This document shows positions 1 through 7,371 of a stretch of 23,698 nucleotides of DNA, piece after piece. The position numbers were made by a program, and so were the translations under genes. Positions within the stretch are counted from its first letter, which is position 1; each line of letters starts with the position of its first letter. The notes below the pieces were generated by a model. That model was given only the letters and a program-made list of their open reading frames with translations, did no database searches and was not told the DNA's origin. The stretch covers positions 1 through 23,698 of the forward strand of contig JBDTMC010000065.1 of NCBI GenBank assembly GCA_039934475.1, given 5' to 3'. Source of the stretch: JBDTMC01 sp039934475 (GTDB taxonomy: Bacteria > Acidobacteriota > Terriglobia > Bryobacterales > Bryobacteraceae).

Positions 1-166
1 GGCCGAACGGAGATGTCTTGGCTGCGGTGACATTGATACCGCCCACTACACGGGCTTCGGGCATCACCATTGCCAGCAGGCTAGGATCGGCTGCCGATGC
101 CGCTCCGGCTGCGAAAATGACGAGGACTGCCGCCCAAGGAGCCTTGCGGCTGAATGAACCTGTCAT
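1..166 (-). CDS. Exported protein of unknown function, N-terminal part (runs off the window)
   Basis: The reverse strand has an ATG at 166-164 followed by an open frame to the window edge (55 codons). It begins MTGSFSRKAPWAAVLV and continues with a hydrophobic run and an Ala-rich AGAASAAD, which reads as a Sec signal peptide cleaved near ASA-AD at about residue 26. The mature start, DPSLLAMVMPEARVVGGINV, is unlike any enzyme motif I know. I have an impression that similar starts recur in acidobacterial hypothetical proteins, but could not check this. A strong Shine-Dalgarno (AGAGGAG, forward bases 173-179) lies six bases before the ATG and fixes the start. It is downstream of ribBA on the same strand, separated by 126 bp, so it may have its own promoter. 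Function is unknown. The call as a real gene rests on the signal peptide plus Shine-Dalgarno. Confidence 0.72.
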   Translation of the reverse strand, partial: MTGSFSRKAPWAAVLVIFAAGAASAADPSLLAMVMPEARVVGGINVTAAKTSPFG

Positions 167-292
167 GGAATACTCCTCTTCTTGCAGGTACGCGCCGGAC
201 TCGGTTGAGTTCCCGGATTCTTACGAAATCGCTGCCCGCTACAACCTTAGACGAAGAAAACGGGCAAAATTAACACGTTACGTCGCACTAGC

Positions 293-1423
293 TCAAACCA
301 AAGGGACTTGGCCCTCGATTTCAATTCCGTAGCCTTCCAGTCCCACCAGTTTGCGCGGGTGGTTGGTGAGCAGCCGGATGCGGCGTAGCCCCAGATCAGA
401 GAGAATCTGAGCCCCGACGCCGATCTCATGCTGTAGCAGCCGCTGGCCGTCCGGAGTCTTGTAATGCATAAAGTCGCGGCCGTGGGAGATCAGACGGATG
501 CGGCCCTCGGGATCTTTTATTTCGCGCATGCCCGGGCCGGTTTGATGCAAATACACCAGCACGCCTGCGCCCTCGGCGACGATCATACGCATGGAAGCGT
601 CCAAAAGATTCCTGCATTCGCACTCGGACGAGGCAAAAACATCGCCAAAAACACAGTGGGAATGCACGCGGACCAGGACTGACTCGCGCCCGGCCAGATC
701 GCCGTGCACGAGGGCGAGATGGGATTCCGGATCGATTGAGCTCTTATAGGAAACCGTGCGGAACTCGCCGAATTGATTACGCAGGCAACCCTGACCAACC
801 ATGCGTATAAAGCGCTCATTTTGAAGGCGATAGCGAATCAGCTCCGCTACTGAGATCATCTTCAGGTTGTGCGTCGCACAGAATTCGAGCAACTCCGGCA
901 CGCGGGCCATTGTGCCGTCTTCATTCATGATCTCGCAGATCACGCCGCCTGGCCTCAGGCCTGCCATGCGCGCCAGATCCACGGCAGCTTCGGTCTGGCC
1001 CGCGCGCATCAATGCTCCGCCTTCCCGCGCGCGCAAAGGGAAGACGTGACCAGGACGCGCCAAGTCCTCCGGCCGCGTCCCGGGAAGCATACAAAGCTGG
1101 ATGGTGAGGGCGCGATCGGCGGCGGAGATACCGGTGGAAACTCCTACCCGGGCATCGATCGATTCACAAAAGGCGGTCCCGAAATTTGACGTATTGTTGG
1201 GCGACATTAGCGGCAACTGCAGTGAATCGCACAAATCGGGCGCCAGGGCCAGGCAGATCAGACCTCTGCCGTGAGTCGCCATGAAATTAATGACTTGCGG
1301 AGTTGTGAATTCGGCGGCTACCGTGAGGTCGCCCTCATTCTCACGGTCTTCGTCGTCCACCACTACCAGCATGCGGCCGGCGCGAAATTCTTCAAGAGCC
1401 TCAGGGATTGATACGAACGCCAT
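293..1423 (-). CDS. ribBA: RibBA-type fusion: 3,4-dihydroxy-2-butanone 4-phosphate synthase / GTP cyclohydrolase II-like
   Basis: This 376-residue cytosolic protein belongs to riboflavin synthesis. The N-terminal half (about 1-200) is RibB, which converts ribulose 5-phosphate to dihydroxybutanone phosphate. It carries DDEDRENEGDL (23-33), the GTAFCESIDA...STGISAADRA region (82-104) and RPGHVFPLRA (123-132). The usual GHTEA is GQTEA here, so Gln143 sits at the position of the metal-binding His153 of E. coli RibB. The C-terminal half (about 205-376) resembles RibA (GTP cyclohydrolase II). The zinc cysteines are present (C257, C268, C270) and the IGVGAQILSDLGL...RLLTNHPRKLVGLEGYG tail is recognisable. 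The R-x-EGRGIGL segment, however, is LHQTGPGM, and the D-x-R-D-Y segment carrying catalytic Asp/Arg reads LLQHEI. The fold assignment is secure, but activity of the RibA half is doubtful. The ATG has only a weak Shine-Dalgarno, 30 bp after the PLP-enzyme gene, which suggests an operon. Confidence 0.9.
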   Translation of the reverse strand: MAFVSIPEALEEFRAGRMLVVVDDEDRENEGDLTVAAEFTTPQVINFMATHGRGLICLALAPDLCDSLQLPLMSPNNTSNFGTAFCESIDARVGVSTGISAADRALTIQLCMLPGTRPEDLARPGHVFPLRAREGGALMRAGQTEAAVDLARMAGLRPGGVICEIMNEDGTMARVPELLEFCATHNLKMISVAELIRYRLQNERFIRMVGQGCLRNQFGEFRTVSYKSSIDPESHLALVHGDLAGRESVLVRVHSHCVFGDVFASSECECRNLLDASMRMIVAEGAGVLVYLHQTGPGMREIKDPEGRIRLISHGRDFMHYKTPDGQRLLQHEIGVGAQILSDLGLRRIRLLTNHPRKLVGLEGYGIEIEGQVPLV

Positions 1424-1453
1424 ACACCAGTTCCACTATAGCGCCTAGGCTCC

Positions 1454-2632
1454 TTAGCCCAGTGCTTGTGCCAAATCGTCGATGATGTCGCTCACGTCTT
1501 CGATACCGACGGACAGCCGCACCAGCCCATCTGTGATGCCCATTCGCTGGCGTTGCTTGGGTGATACGTCGCGGTGCGAGGCAATCGCGGGATAGAGCGC
1601 CATCGTGTGGACGTCGCCCAATGAGGTTGCCCGTACAATCATCTTCAACCTGTCCATGAAAGCGAAGACTTCGGCGCGCCCGGCGTCCTTCAATTCAAAG
1701 CTGACCATTGCTCCAAACAGGCCTTGCGGGAACATCTCGGCGATGGTTCTGGCGTCCGGATGCGCCGGATCGCCGGGGAAGTACACTCGTGAGATCTGCG
1801 GATGGGTAGCTATGAATTGCGCCACGCGGCAGGCGTTGTTGCATTGCCGTTCCACGCGCAGCGGGAAAGTTTTCACGCCGCGCATGGTGAGGTAAGACTC
1901 AAAGGGACCAAGCACCGGCCCATAGGTGCGCGAGAGCGATTTCACGATCGGGGCGTGGTCCGCATCCGACACCACCAACCCGCCAAGCACGTCGCCGTGT
2001 CCTGCCAGATACTTCGTCGCACTGTGCACCGCCATGGCGGCGCCTAGGTCGAGCGGGCGCACCAGCAGCGGCGTTGCGAAGGTGTTGTCCACGATCAGCG
2101 CGCCGCCGACTGCCCTCGTCAGTTCCGCCACTTTGGACACATGGCCGACGCGGAGCAGTGGGTTGGAAATGGTTTCCATCACCACACAACCGGGCTTTTC
2201 CGCGGCGATTGCCGTCCGCACCGCGTCCAGGTCGCAGATGTCGACGAAACGGACTTCGACCCCGAACGGCGCCATCACGTTCATCATCAGCTTGATGGTG
2301 GCGCCATAGAGGGCGTCGGCGGCCACGATTGACTTGCGTCGATCCAGCAGCGCCGCTGTGATGGCTACTTGTAGCGCCGACATACCGGAAGCGCAGGCCA
2401 ACGCGCCGGCACCGCCCTCCAGTTCCGATACCAGTTCCTCCAGCGCGAAATTCGTCGGATTGTCGTACCGGGCGTAGCAGAAGCCGGGCGCCTCAACCCC
2501 TAAGATCTGATCCAATTCCTCGGTGGTGTCAGCGATAAAACTCGACGAGGAATAGATGGGAGTGGTAACAGGCACCTGGCCTATGGGCTTGCGGCGGTCA
2601 CCCGCATGAACGGCTCTCGATTGGATCTTCAA
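1454..2632 (-). CDS. Cystathionine gamma-synthase/lyase-family PLP enzyme (trans-sulfuration)
   Basis: A 392-residue, full-length member of the Cys/Met-metabolism PLP family (fold type I), acting in the cytosol on homoserine- or cysteine-derived substrates. Hallmarks are YARYDNPT (53-60), the phosphate-binding ACASGMSAL (79-87), METISNPLL (152-160), the cofactor-ring Asp in VDNTFATP (181-188), and the PLP Schiff-base Lys207 in SATKYLAGHGDVLGG. The sequence does not let me separate cystathionine gamma-synthase (metB), gamma-lyase (mccB) and O-acetylhomoserine sulfhydrylase, so I give no symbol. The start is a TTG, six bases after the cysS stop. An AGGAAG/AGGAC purine run within the end of cysS can act as ribosome binding site, so translation is probably coupled. 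Pairing with cysS fits sulfur amino-acid supply. Confidence 0.92.
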   Translation of the reverse strand: MKIQSRAVHAGDRRKPIGQVPVTTPIYSSSSFIADTTEELDQILGVEAPGFCYARYDNPTNFALEELVSELEGGAGALACASGMSALQVAITAALLDRRKSIVAADALYGATIKLMMNVMAPFGVEVRFVDICDLDAVRTAIAAEKPGCVVMETISNPLLRVGHVSKVAELTRAVGGALIVDNTFATPLLVRPLDLGAAMAVHSATKYLAGHGDVLGGLVVSDADHAPIVKSLSRTYGPVLGPFESYLTMRGVKTFPLRVERQCNNACRVAQFIATHPQISRVYFPGDPAHPDARTIAEMFPQGLFGAMVSFELKDAGRAEVFAFMDRLKMIVRATSLGDVHTMALYPAIASHRDVSPKQRQRMGITDGLVRLSVGIEDVSDIIDDLAQALG

Positions 2633-2638
2633 CTTGTC

Positions 2639-4039
2639 CTACTTCCTCTTCCAGCGGACGCCGTCCTTGGTGTCTTCCAGCACGACGCCGCGGTCCAGCA
2701 GGTCCTTTCTGATTTCATCCGCGCGGCCGAAATTCTTCGCCTTCTTGGCGGCAGTTCGCTCGCCGATCAGCCTTTCAATCTCCGCCTCGGGCAGAGAACC
2801 TTCGTCGACGTCGGGCCGCAGGACATCGAAGACTGAGTCGAAGCGCGCCAGCAATCCCACAGCCTCCTCCACGTTGCCGCGCAGGAATTCGCCGCCGTCG
2901 ATGGCCGTATTGCAGTCGCGAATGTATTCGAATACCGCGGCCAGAGCTTCGGCCGTATTCAGATCGTCGTCAAGAGCCTCGTCGAACTGCCGCAGCGCCA
3001 GCTTCGTCCGTTCGCTCACCCTTTCACTCGCGCCGTCGGCGAACTTTGCGGTTTTGAGGCGCAGTTCGAAATCGCGAAGGCGCTGGATGGAGGTCTTGGC
3101 CGCTTTAAGGCCCTCGAAGGTGAAGTTCAGTTTCTTCCGGTAGGGGACCGAAGCGAGCAAGTAGCGCACCGTGTCGGCCTGATAACCCATTGCCAGCAAG
3201 TCTCGCAGAGTGTAGAAGTTGCCCAGAGATTTGGACATCTTCTGGCCCTCCACCATGAGATGCTCGGCATGCAGCCAGAAACGGGCAAACGGCTTGCCGG
3301 TCAGCGCCTCCGATTGTGCAATTTCGTTCTCATGATGCGGAAACGTGAGATCGACGCCGCCGGTGTGAATGTCGAGGGTTTCCCCGAGGTATTTCATCGC
3401 CATCACGGAGCATTCGATGTGCCAGCCCGGCCGTCCCGGGCCTACTGGCGAGTCCCAGTAGGGTTCGCCATCCTTGCGCGCCTTCCAGAGGACGAAATCG
3501 CGCGCATCGGCCTTATCGTACTCATCCACGTCCACCCGGGCGCCGGCGCGTATGCCGCTGAAATCGCTGTGCGACAGCTTGCCATACCCCGGAAATTTCG
3601 CGATGCGGTAATAGACGCTGCCATCGCTTTCGTAGGTGTAGCCGGTATTTTCCAGCGTCTTTACGGCCTCGCCCATCTCCGCGATATGTTCCGTGGCGCG
3701 CACCATCCGCTCGGGACGCTCCAAGCGCAGCATCGTCGAATCTTCCAGAAACGCCTTCTCGTATTCCGCGGTGTATTCCTGGAGGGTTTTGCCCTGCGCC
3801 ATGGCGTTGCGAATGATCTTGTCCTCGACGTCGGTGATGTTCATCACGTGGTCAAGCACAAAACCCCGCGCCCGGAGCCAGCGGCGCAGCAGGTCCTGAA
3901 AGGTGAACGTCCGGAAATTTCCGATGTGGACGTAGTGATAGACGGTGGGCCCGCATGTGTACATGCGTACTGTATTTTCATGCAGCGGACGGAACTCTTC
4001 CGTCTCCAGCGTCAGCGTGTTGTGTAGCCGCAAGCCCAT
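2639..4039 (-). CDS. cysS: Cysteinyl-tRNA synthetase
   Basis: This class I aminoacyl-tRNA synthetase charges tRNA-Cys with cysteine, using ATP, in the cytosol. At 466 residues it is the normal length. It shows the zinc site that selects cysteine: Cys29 in CGPTVY, Cys210 in HIECS, and His235/Glu239 in HHENE. The HIGH motif appears as HIGN (38-41), as is usual for CysRS, and the KMSKS loop is intact at 267-271. The anticodon-binding helical domain follows, ending in the basic tail GVRWKRK. It is the first gene of a minus-strand group followed by the PLP enzyme (6 bp) and ribBA. It is divergent from tgt with about 43 bp between starts, so its promoter must lie in or very near the start of tgt. 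No strong Shine-Dalgarno is visible before the ATG. Confidence 0.97.
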   Translation of the reverse strand: MGLRLHNTLTLETEEFRPLHENTVRMYTCGPTVYHYVHIGNFRTFTFQDLLRRWLRARGFVLDHVMNITDVEDKIIRNAMAQGKTLQEYTAEYEKAFLEDSTMLRLERPERMVRATEHIAEMGEAVKTLENTGYTYESDGSVYYRIAKFPGYGKLSHSDFSGIRAGARVDVDEYDKADARDFVLWKARKDGEPYWDSPVGPGRPGWHIECSVMAMKYLGETLDIHTGGVDLTFPHHENEIAQSEALTGKPFARFWLHAEHLMVEGQKMSKSLGNFYTLRDLLAMGYQADTVRYLLASVPYRKKLNFTFEGLKAAKTSIQRLRDFELRLKTAKFADGASERVSERTKLALRQFDEALDDDLNTAEALAAVFEYIRDCNTAIDGGEFLRGNVEEAVGLLARFDSVFDVLRPDVDEGSLPEAEIERLIGERTAAKKAKNFGRADEIRKDLLDRGVVLEDTKDGVRWKRK

Positions 4040-4082
4040 AGATATGTTTGAATTTCATGGTAGCAAAGCGCTGTATGCCAAC

Positions 4083-5231
4083 ATGGAAACAGTGACTGCC
4101 GCACGTTTCGAAATTGTAGCCCGCTGCGCGGAGACCGGCGCCCGGGCGGGACTGCTCCATACTCCTCACGGCGTTATTGAGACGCCAATCTTCATGCCGG
4201 TAGGCACCCAGGCCAGCGTCAAGGGGATGACACCGCGCGACCTGCAGGAGGATACCGACGCCCCCATCATCCTGGCCAACACGTATCACCTGTTTCTTCG
4301 CCCGGGACACGAACTCATTGCCGGGTTAGGTGGATTGCACCGCTTCATGAACTGGCCGCGCGCGATCCTCACCGATTCCGGCGGTTTCCAAGTCTTCAGC
4401 CTCGACGGGCTCCGCAAGATCTCTGAAAACGGCGTTCTCTTTCGTTCGCATTTGAACGGCGATGCCCACATGTTCACTCCGGAATCCACGGTGGACGTGC
4501 AACTGGCGCTCGGCAGCGACATCATGATGGTGCTGGACGAGTGCCTCGCCTATCCGGCGACCCATGCTGCCGCCTCCGCCTCCACTGATCTCACCGTGCG
4601 CTGGGCACGGCGGGCCTTTGCCCACTATCGCGGCCCGAGGGCGGAGCAGTCTGCTCGCCACGCCTTATTCCCCATCGTGCAGGGTTCGATGTACCCCGAC
4701 TTGCGCCGTCGCTGTGTGAATGATTTGTTGGAGTTAGATGCCGACGGATATGCGATCGGCGGACTTTCGGTGGGTGAACCGCGCGGTTTAAGCCAGGAGA
4801 TAGTGGAAGTGACCGCGCCACTGCTACCAGCTGACCGGCCGCGCTACGTGATGGGAGTCGGGATGCCCGACGAACTGCCGGAATACGTCGCTCGTGGTGT
4901 GGACATGATGGATTGCGTTTTGCCGACACGCAACGCCCGAAACGGCTGCCTGTTCACTTCAGAAGGCCGATTCCTGATCAAACAGGCCCGGTTTCGCGAC
5001 GACGGCCGTCCCCTCGATGAGCATTGTCAGTGCTATACGTGCCGGAACTTTTCCCGCGCCTATTTGCGCCATCTCTTTCAGGCCGGTGAAATTCTGTTTT
5101 CGATGCTCGCTACGCTGCACAATCTTCGGCATTATCTTGACACCATGCGGTCGATGAGGCACGCTATACTTCTTGGGACATTTCCGGCCTACCTGCAGGC
5201 TGTGCGCTCCCGGACGGCGGAAGAATCGTAG
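4083..5231 (+). CDS. tgt: tRNA-guanine transglycosylase (queuine/preQ1 insertion)
   Basis: This enzyme exchanges guanine-34 for preQ1 in tRNAs with GUN anticodons, a step of queuosine synthesis. The chosen ATG gives 382 residues, the normal length. Key features are TDSGGFQVFSL with Asp98 (general acid/base), IGGLSVGEP (225-233), the nucleophile Asp277 in DMMDCVLPTRNARNG, and the zinc site CQCYTC (Cys315, Cys317, Cys320) with His346 in ATLHNL. The frame stays open upstream to 3945 and has another ATG at 4044. The 4083 start matches the family N-terminus (TAARFEIVARCAETGARAG) and does not invade cysS. Neither start has a clear Shine-Dalgarno. As in E. coli, it is followed by yajC-secD-secF. No queA is in the window. 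Confidence 0.95.
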   Translation: METVTAARFEIVARCAETGARAGLLHTPHGVIETPIFMPVGTQASVKGMTPRDLQEDTDAPIILANTYHLFLRPGHELIAGLGGLHRFMNWPRAILTDSGGFQVFSLDGLRKISENGVLFRSHLNGDAHMFTPESTVDVQLALGSDIMMVLDECLAYPATHAAASASTDLTVRWARRAFAHYRGPRAEQSARHALFPIVQGSMYPDLRRRCVNDLLELDADGYAIGGLSVGEPRGLSQEIVEVTAPLLPADRPRYVMGVGMPDELPEYVARGVDMMDCVLPTRNARNGCLFTSEGRFLIKQARFRDDGRPLDEHCQCYTCRNFSRAYLRHLFQAGEILFSMLATLHNLRHYLDTMRSMRHAILLGTFPAYLQAVRSRTAEES

Positions 5232-5293
5232 TACTATTCCTTGCGCCGGTCGTTCTTCCGCCAGGTCATCCAGGTTTTGAATTAAGGTTAAGA

Positions 5294-5321
5294 GGACCAC
5301 CGGCCGGTCCTTCCCGAGAGG
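5294..5321 (+). promoter_or_regulatory. Hairpin plus Shine-Dalgarno in front of yajC
   Basis: Bases 5294-5310 contain GGACC and GGTCC arms around a core, and bases 5299-5308 (ACCGGCCGGT) are a perfect 10-bp palindrome. Five bases downstream is the purine-rich GAGAGG (5316-5321), six bases before a GTG codon, which decides the yajC start at 5328. A hairpin this close to the ribosome binding site could modulate ribosome loading. That is inference, because no T-tract follows and no known leader family was recognised. Confidence 0.4.
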
Positions 5322-5327
5322 CGAATT

Positions 5328-5642
5328 GTGCAATTGAGTTTTCTGCTCCTTCAGGTGGCGGGCTCCAACCCGCTCATGGGCTTCCTGCCCATCCTCCTCA
5401 TTTTTGCCATCTTCTACTTCCTGCTGTTTCTTCCGATGCAGAAGCAAAAGAAGAATACAGCGAAGATGTTGTCTGAATTGAAGAACGGCGATGCCGTGGT
5501 CACCAGCGGCGGTCTGGTGGGTACCGTCACTGAGATCCGGAATGATGATACCCTGATCCTTCGGGTTAAGCCCGGCGACACCAGGCTGCAGATTCTTCGC
5601 AGCTCCGTGTCCGCCAAGTGGGATGAGAATAAGCAAGCCTAA
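5328..5642 (+). CDS. yajC: YajC, Sec translocase auxiliary subunit
   Basis: A 104-residue inner-membrane protein that associates with SecDF and SecYEG. It has a short N-terminus, one transmembrane helix at about residues 17-36 (GFLPILLIFAIFYFLLFLP), a basic stop-transfer stretch MQKQKKN, and the conserved soluble segment MLSELKNGDAVVTSGGLVG followed by TVTEIRNDDTLIL. Length and layout match the family. The start codon is GTG, supported by GAGAGG six bases upstream. It lies 96 bp after tgt and 15 bp before secD, the same order as in E. coli, so tgt-yajC-secD-secF is probably one transcription unit. Confidence 0.95.
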   Translation: MQLSFLLLQVAGSNPLMGFLPILLIFAIFYFLLFLPMQKQKKNTAKMLSELKNGDAVVTSGGLVGTVTEIRNDDTLILRVKPGDTRLQILRSSVSAKWDENKQA

Positions 5643-5657
5643 GCAAACGAGTCGCAA

Positions 5658-7277
5658 ATGCAGAGCAATTTGAAATACAAGTGGGGCGTCATCGTCGCCA
5701 CAATCTTAATATGCCTTTATGGCATTATTGGCCTTCCGAAGAGTCCCTCGGAAGTGGTGGAGAACTGGAACAAGAACATAAAGCTGGGCCTCGATTTAAA
5801 AGGCGGCAGCCACCTTGTGCTCCAGGTTCAGGTGCAGGACGCCTTTAAGTCGGACGCCGACAACACGATCGAGAGAATTAAAGAGGATCTTCGCAAGGCG
5901 AGCATCAACTATGCTGCTCTCGATCGCAACGATCCGCAGACTTTCGACACCGCCGATCAGATTCAGATCACGGTGAAGGGTGTTCCCTCCGAAAAGTCCG
6001 GCGACTTCCGCCGGATCATCACAGACCAGTACACGGCCTGGAACCTGACGCCGGTGAACTCCACCGACTATCGGCTGAACTTCAAGCCGACCGAGGCGCT
6101 ATCCCTTCGGACTGACACCCTGGAGCGCAGCATGCGGACCATCGAAGGCCGTATCAATTCGCTGGGCTTGACGGAGCCGGTGGTACAGCAGCGCGGCCGC
6201 TCCTCCGGTGACGCCGAGATTCTGGTTCAGTTGCCCGGTGTCGACGACCCGGCGCGCATCAAGCAGATCCTCCAGACTGCCGCCTTGCTTGAGTTCTACG
6301 AAGTGAAAGACGGACCGTTCCCCGGACAGGATGCCGCCCGTGCCAAGCACGGCGGAGTTTTGCCGCTGAATACGAAGCTGGTGCGCCAGCAAGTTCGCGG
6401 AGGCGAGACGTCCGAGGGTTGGTATCTGCTGGCCCGCACTCCCGTCATCTCGGGTCGTGACCTTCGCAACTCGCGACCGGAGCAGGATCAATCGGGAAAA
6501 TGGGAAACCGGCTTCACTCTAACGCAGGACGCCAAAGGCCGTTTCGGCCGCTTCACGGAAGCCAACATCGGCAACCGGCTGGCCATCGTGATGGATAACC
6601 AGGTGCGTAGCGCACCCACTATTCAAGCGCGTATTGAGGACCAAGGCCGCATCACGGGTGCCACCAGCCAACAGGACGCCGCCGACCTGTCCCTGATTCT
6701 GCGCTCCGGTTCGTTGCCTGCCTCCATCGTCTATCTGGAAGAACGGACAGTGGGACCGTCGCTTGGCGCCGATTCCATCCAGCAGGGTCTGGTAGCCGGC
6801 TTGGCCGGATTGATCGCTGTAGTTGCGGTGATGCTGTTGTACTACAAGAAGAGCGGTATCAATGCCACCATCGCACTAGTACTGAATGCGGTAATTCTGA
6901 TTGCCGCGCTGGCCTATTTTGACGCAGTCCTCACGCTGCCCGGCATTGCGGGGATCATCCTCACGATCGGTATGGCCGTGGATAGCAACGTCCTGATCTT
7001 TGAACGCATCCGAGAAGAGCTCCGCGCCGGCAAGCCGCCGCTGGCAGCAATGGAAGCTGGCTTCAACAAAGCCTTTCTCACCATCATTGACACGCACGTG
7101 ACCACCGTAGTTTCCTGCGCCTTCCTTTTCATCTTCGGCACCGGGCCGGTGAGAGGGTTCGCGGTGACGCTGGTCATTGGCTTGATAGCCAACGTGTTTA
7201 CTGCCGTTTTTGTCTCGAGGACGATTTTCGAAACGGAACTGACCGGCACGCGGGAAGCGACGTCTTTGAGTATCTGA
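5658..7277 (+). CDS. secD: Protein translocase subunit SecD
   Basis: An inner-membrane RND-family protein that, with SecF, uses the proton gradient to pull exported proteins through SecYEG from the periplasmic side. It has 539 residues, shorter than the 615 of E. coli. The first transmembrane helix is at about 9-26, followed by GLDLKGGSHLVLQV (44-57), a periplasmic domain to about 365, then TVGPSLGADSIQQGL (364-378) and five C-terminal transmembrane helices (about 378-520). The proton-path aspartate is Asp442 in GMAVDSNVLIFERIREEL. The ATG follows a weak ACGAG purine run. The C-terminus (TGTREATSLSI) is a short tail. secF follows after 94 bp holding a strong hairpin. Confidence 0.97.
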   Translation: MQSNLKYKWGVIVATILICLYGIIGLPKSPSEVVENWNKNIKLGLDLKGGSHLVLQVQVQDAFKSDADNTIERIKEDLRKASINYAALDRNDPQTFDTADQIQITVKGVPSEKSGDFRRIITDQYTAWNLTPVNSTDYRLNFKPTEALSLRTDTLERSMRTIEGRINSLGLTEPVVQQRGRSSGDAEILVQLPGVDDPARIKQILQTAALLEFYEVKDGPFPGQDAARAKHGGVLPLNTKLVRQQVRGGETSEGWYLLARTPVISGRDLRNSRPEQDQSGKWETGFTLTQDAKGRFGRFTEANIGNRLAIVMDNQVRSAPTIQARIEDQGRITGATSQQDAADLSLILRSGSLPASIVYLEERTVGPSLGADSIQQGLVAGLAGLIAVVAVMLLYYKKSGINATIALVLNAVILIAALAYFDAVLTLPGIAGIILTIGMAVDSNVLIFERIREELRAGKPPLAAMEAGFNKAFLTIIDTHVTTVVSCAFLFIFGTGPVRGFAVTLVIGLIANVFTAVFVSRTIFETELTGTREATSLSI

Positions 7278-7326
7278 GTCGAGTGTGATAGTTTTTTGAA
7301 TCACGGTTTGGGAACCAGATGAGGGT

Positions 7327-7360
7327 GGCCGGTGTCTATAACGTTCGAAGCACACCGGCC
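7327..7360 (+). promoter_or_regulatory. 9-bp perfect hairpin between secD and secF
   Basis: GGCCGGTGT (7327-7335) and ACACCGGCC (7352-7360) are exact inverted repeats around a 16-base loop. The 3' arm ends 11 bases before the secF ATG, and no good Shine-Dalgarno is visible in the gap. There is no following T-run, so a classic intrinsic terminator is unlikely. A smaller stem (GTGAT 7285-7289 with ATCAC 7300-7304, T-rich loop) lies just after the secD stop. Roles in mRNA processing, translation control of secF, or protein binding are all possible and unproven. Confidence 0.5.
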
Positions 7361-7371
7361 CGATAGCTTGC

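Noticed and set aside
1424..1453. FMN riboswitch ahead of ribBA
   Set aside because: Only 30 bp separate ribBA from the upstream gene, too short for the element, and no conserved core was seen.
3260..4027. 255-codon plus-strand frame
   Set aside because: It is antisense to cysS, whose catalytic motifs are unmistakable.
3945..4082. Longer tgt N-terminus from an upstream ATG
   Set aside because: It would invade cysS, and the added residues do not match the family N-terminus.
4959..5657. 232-codon minus-strand frame spanning the end of tgt and yajC
   Set aside because: It is opposite to two well-supported genes and has no family features of its own.
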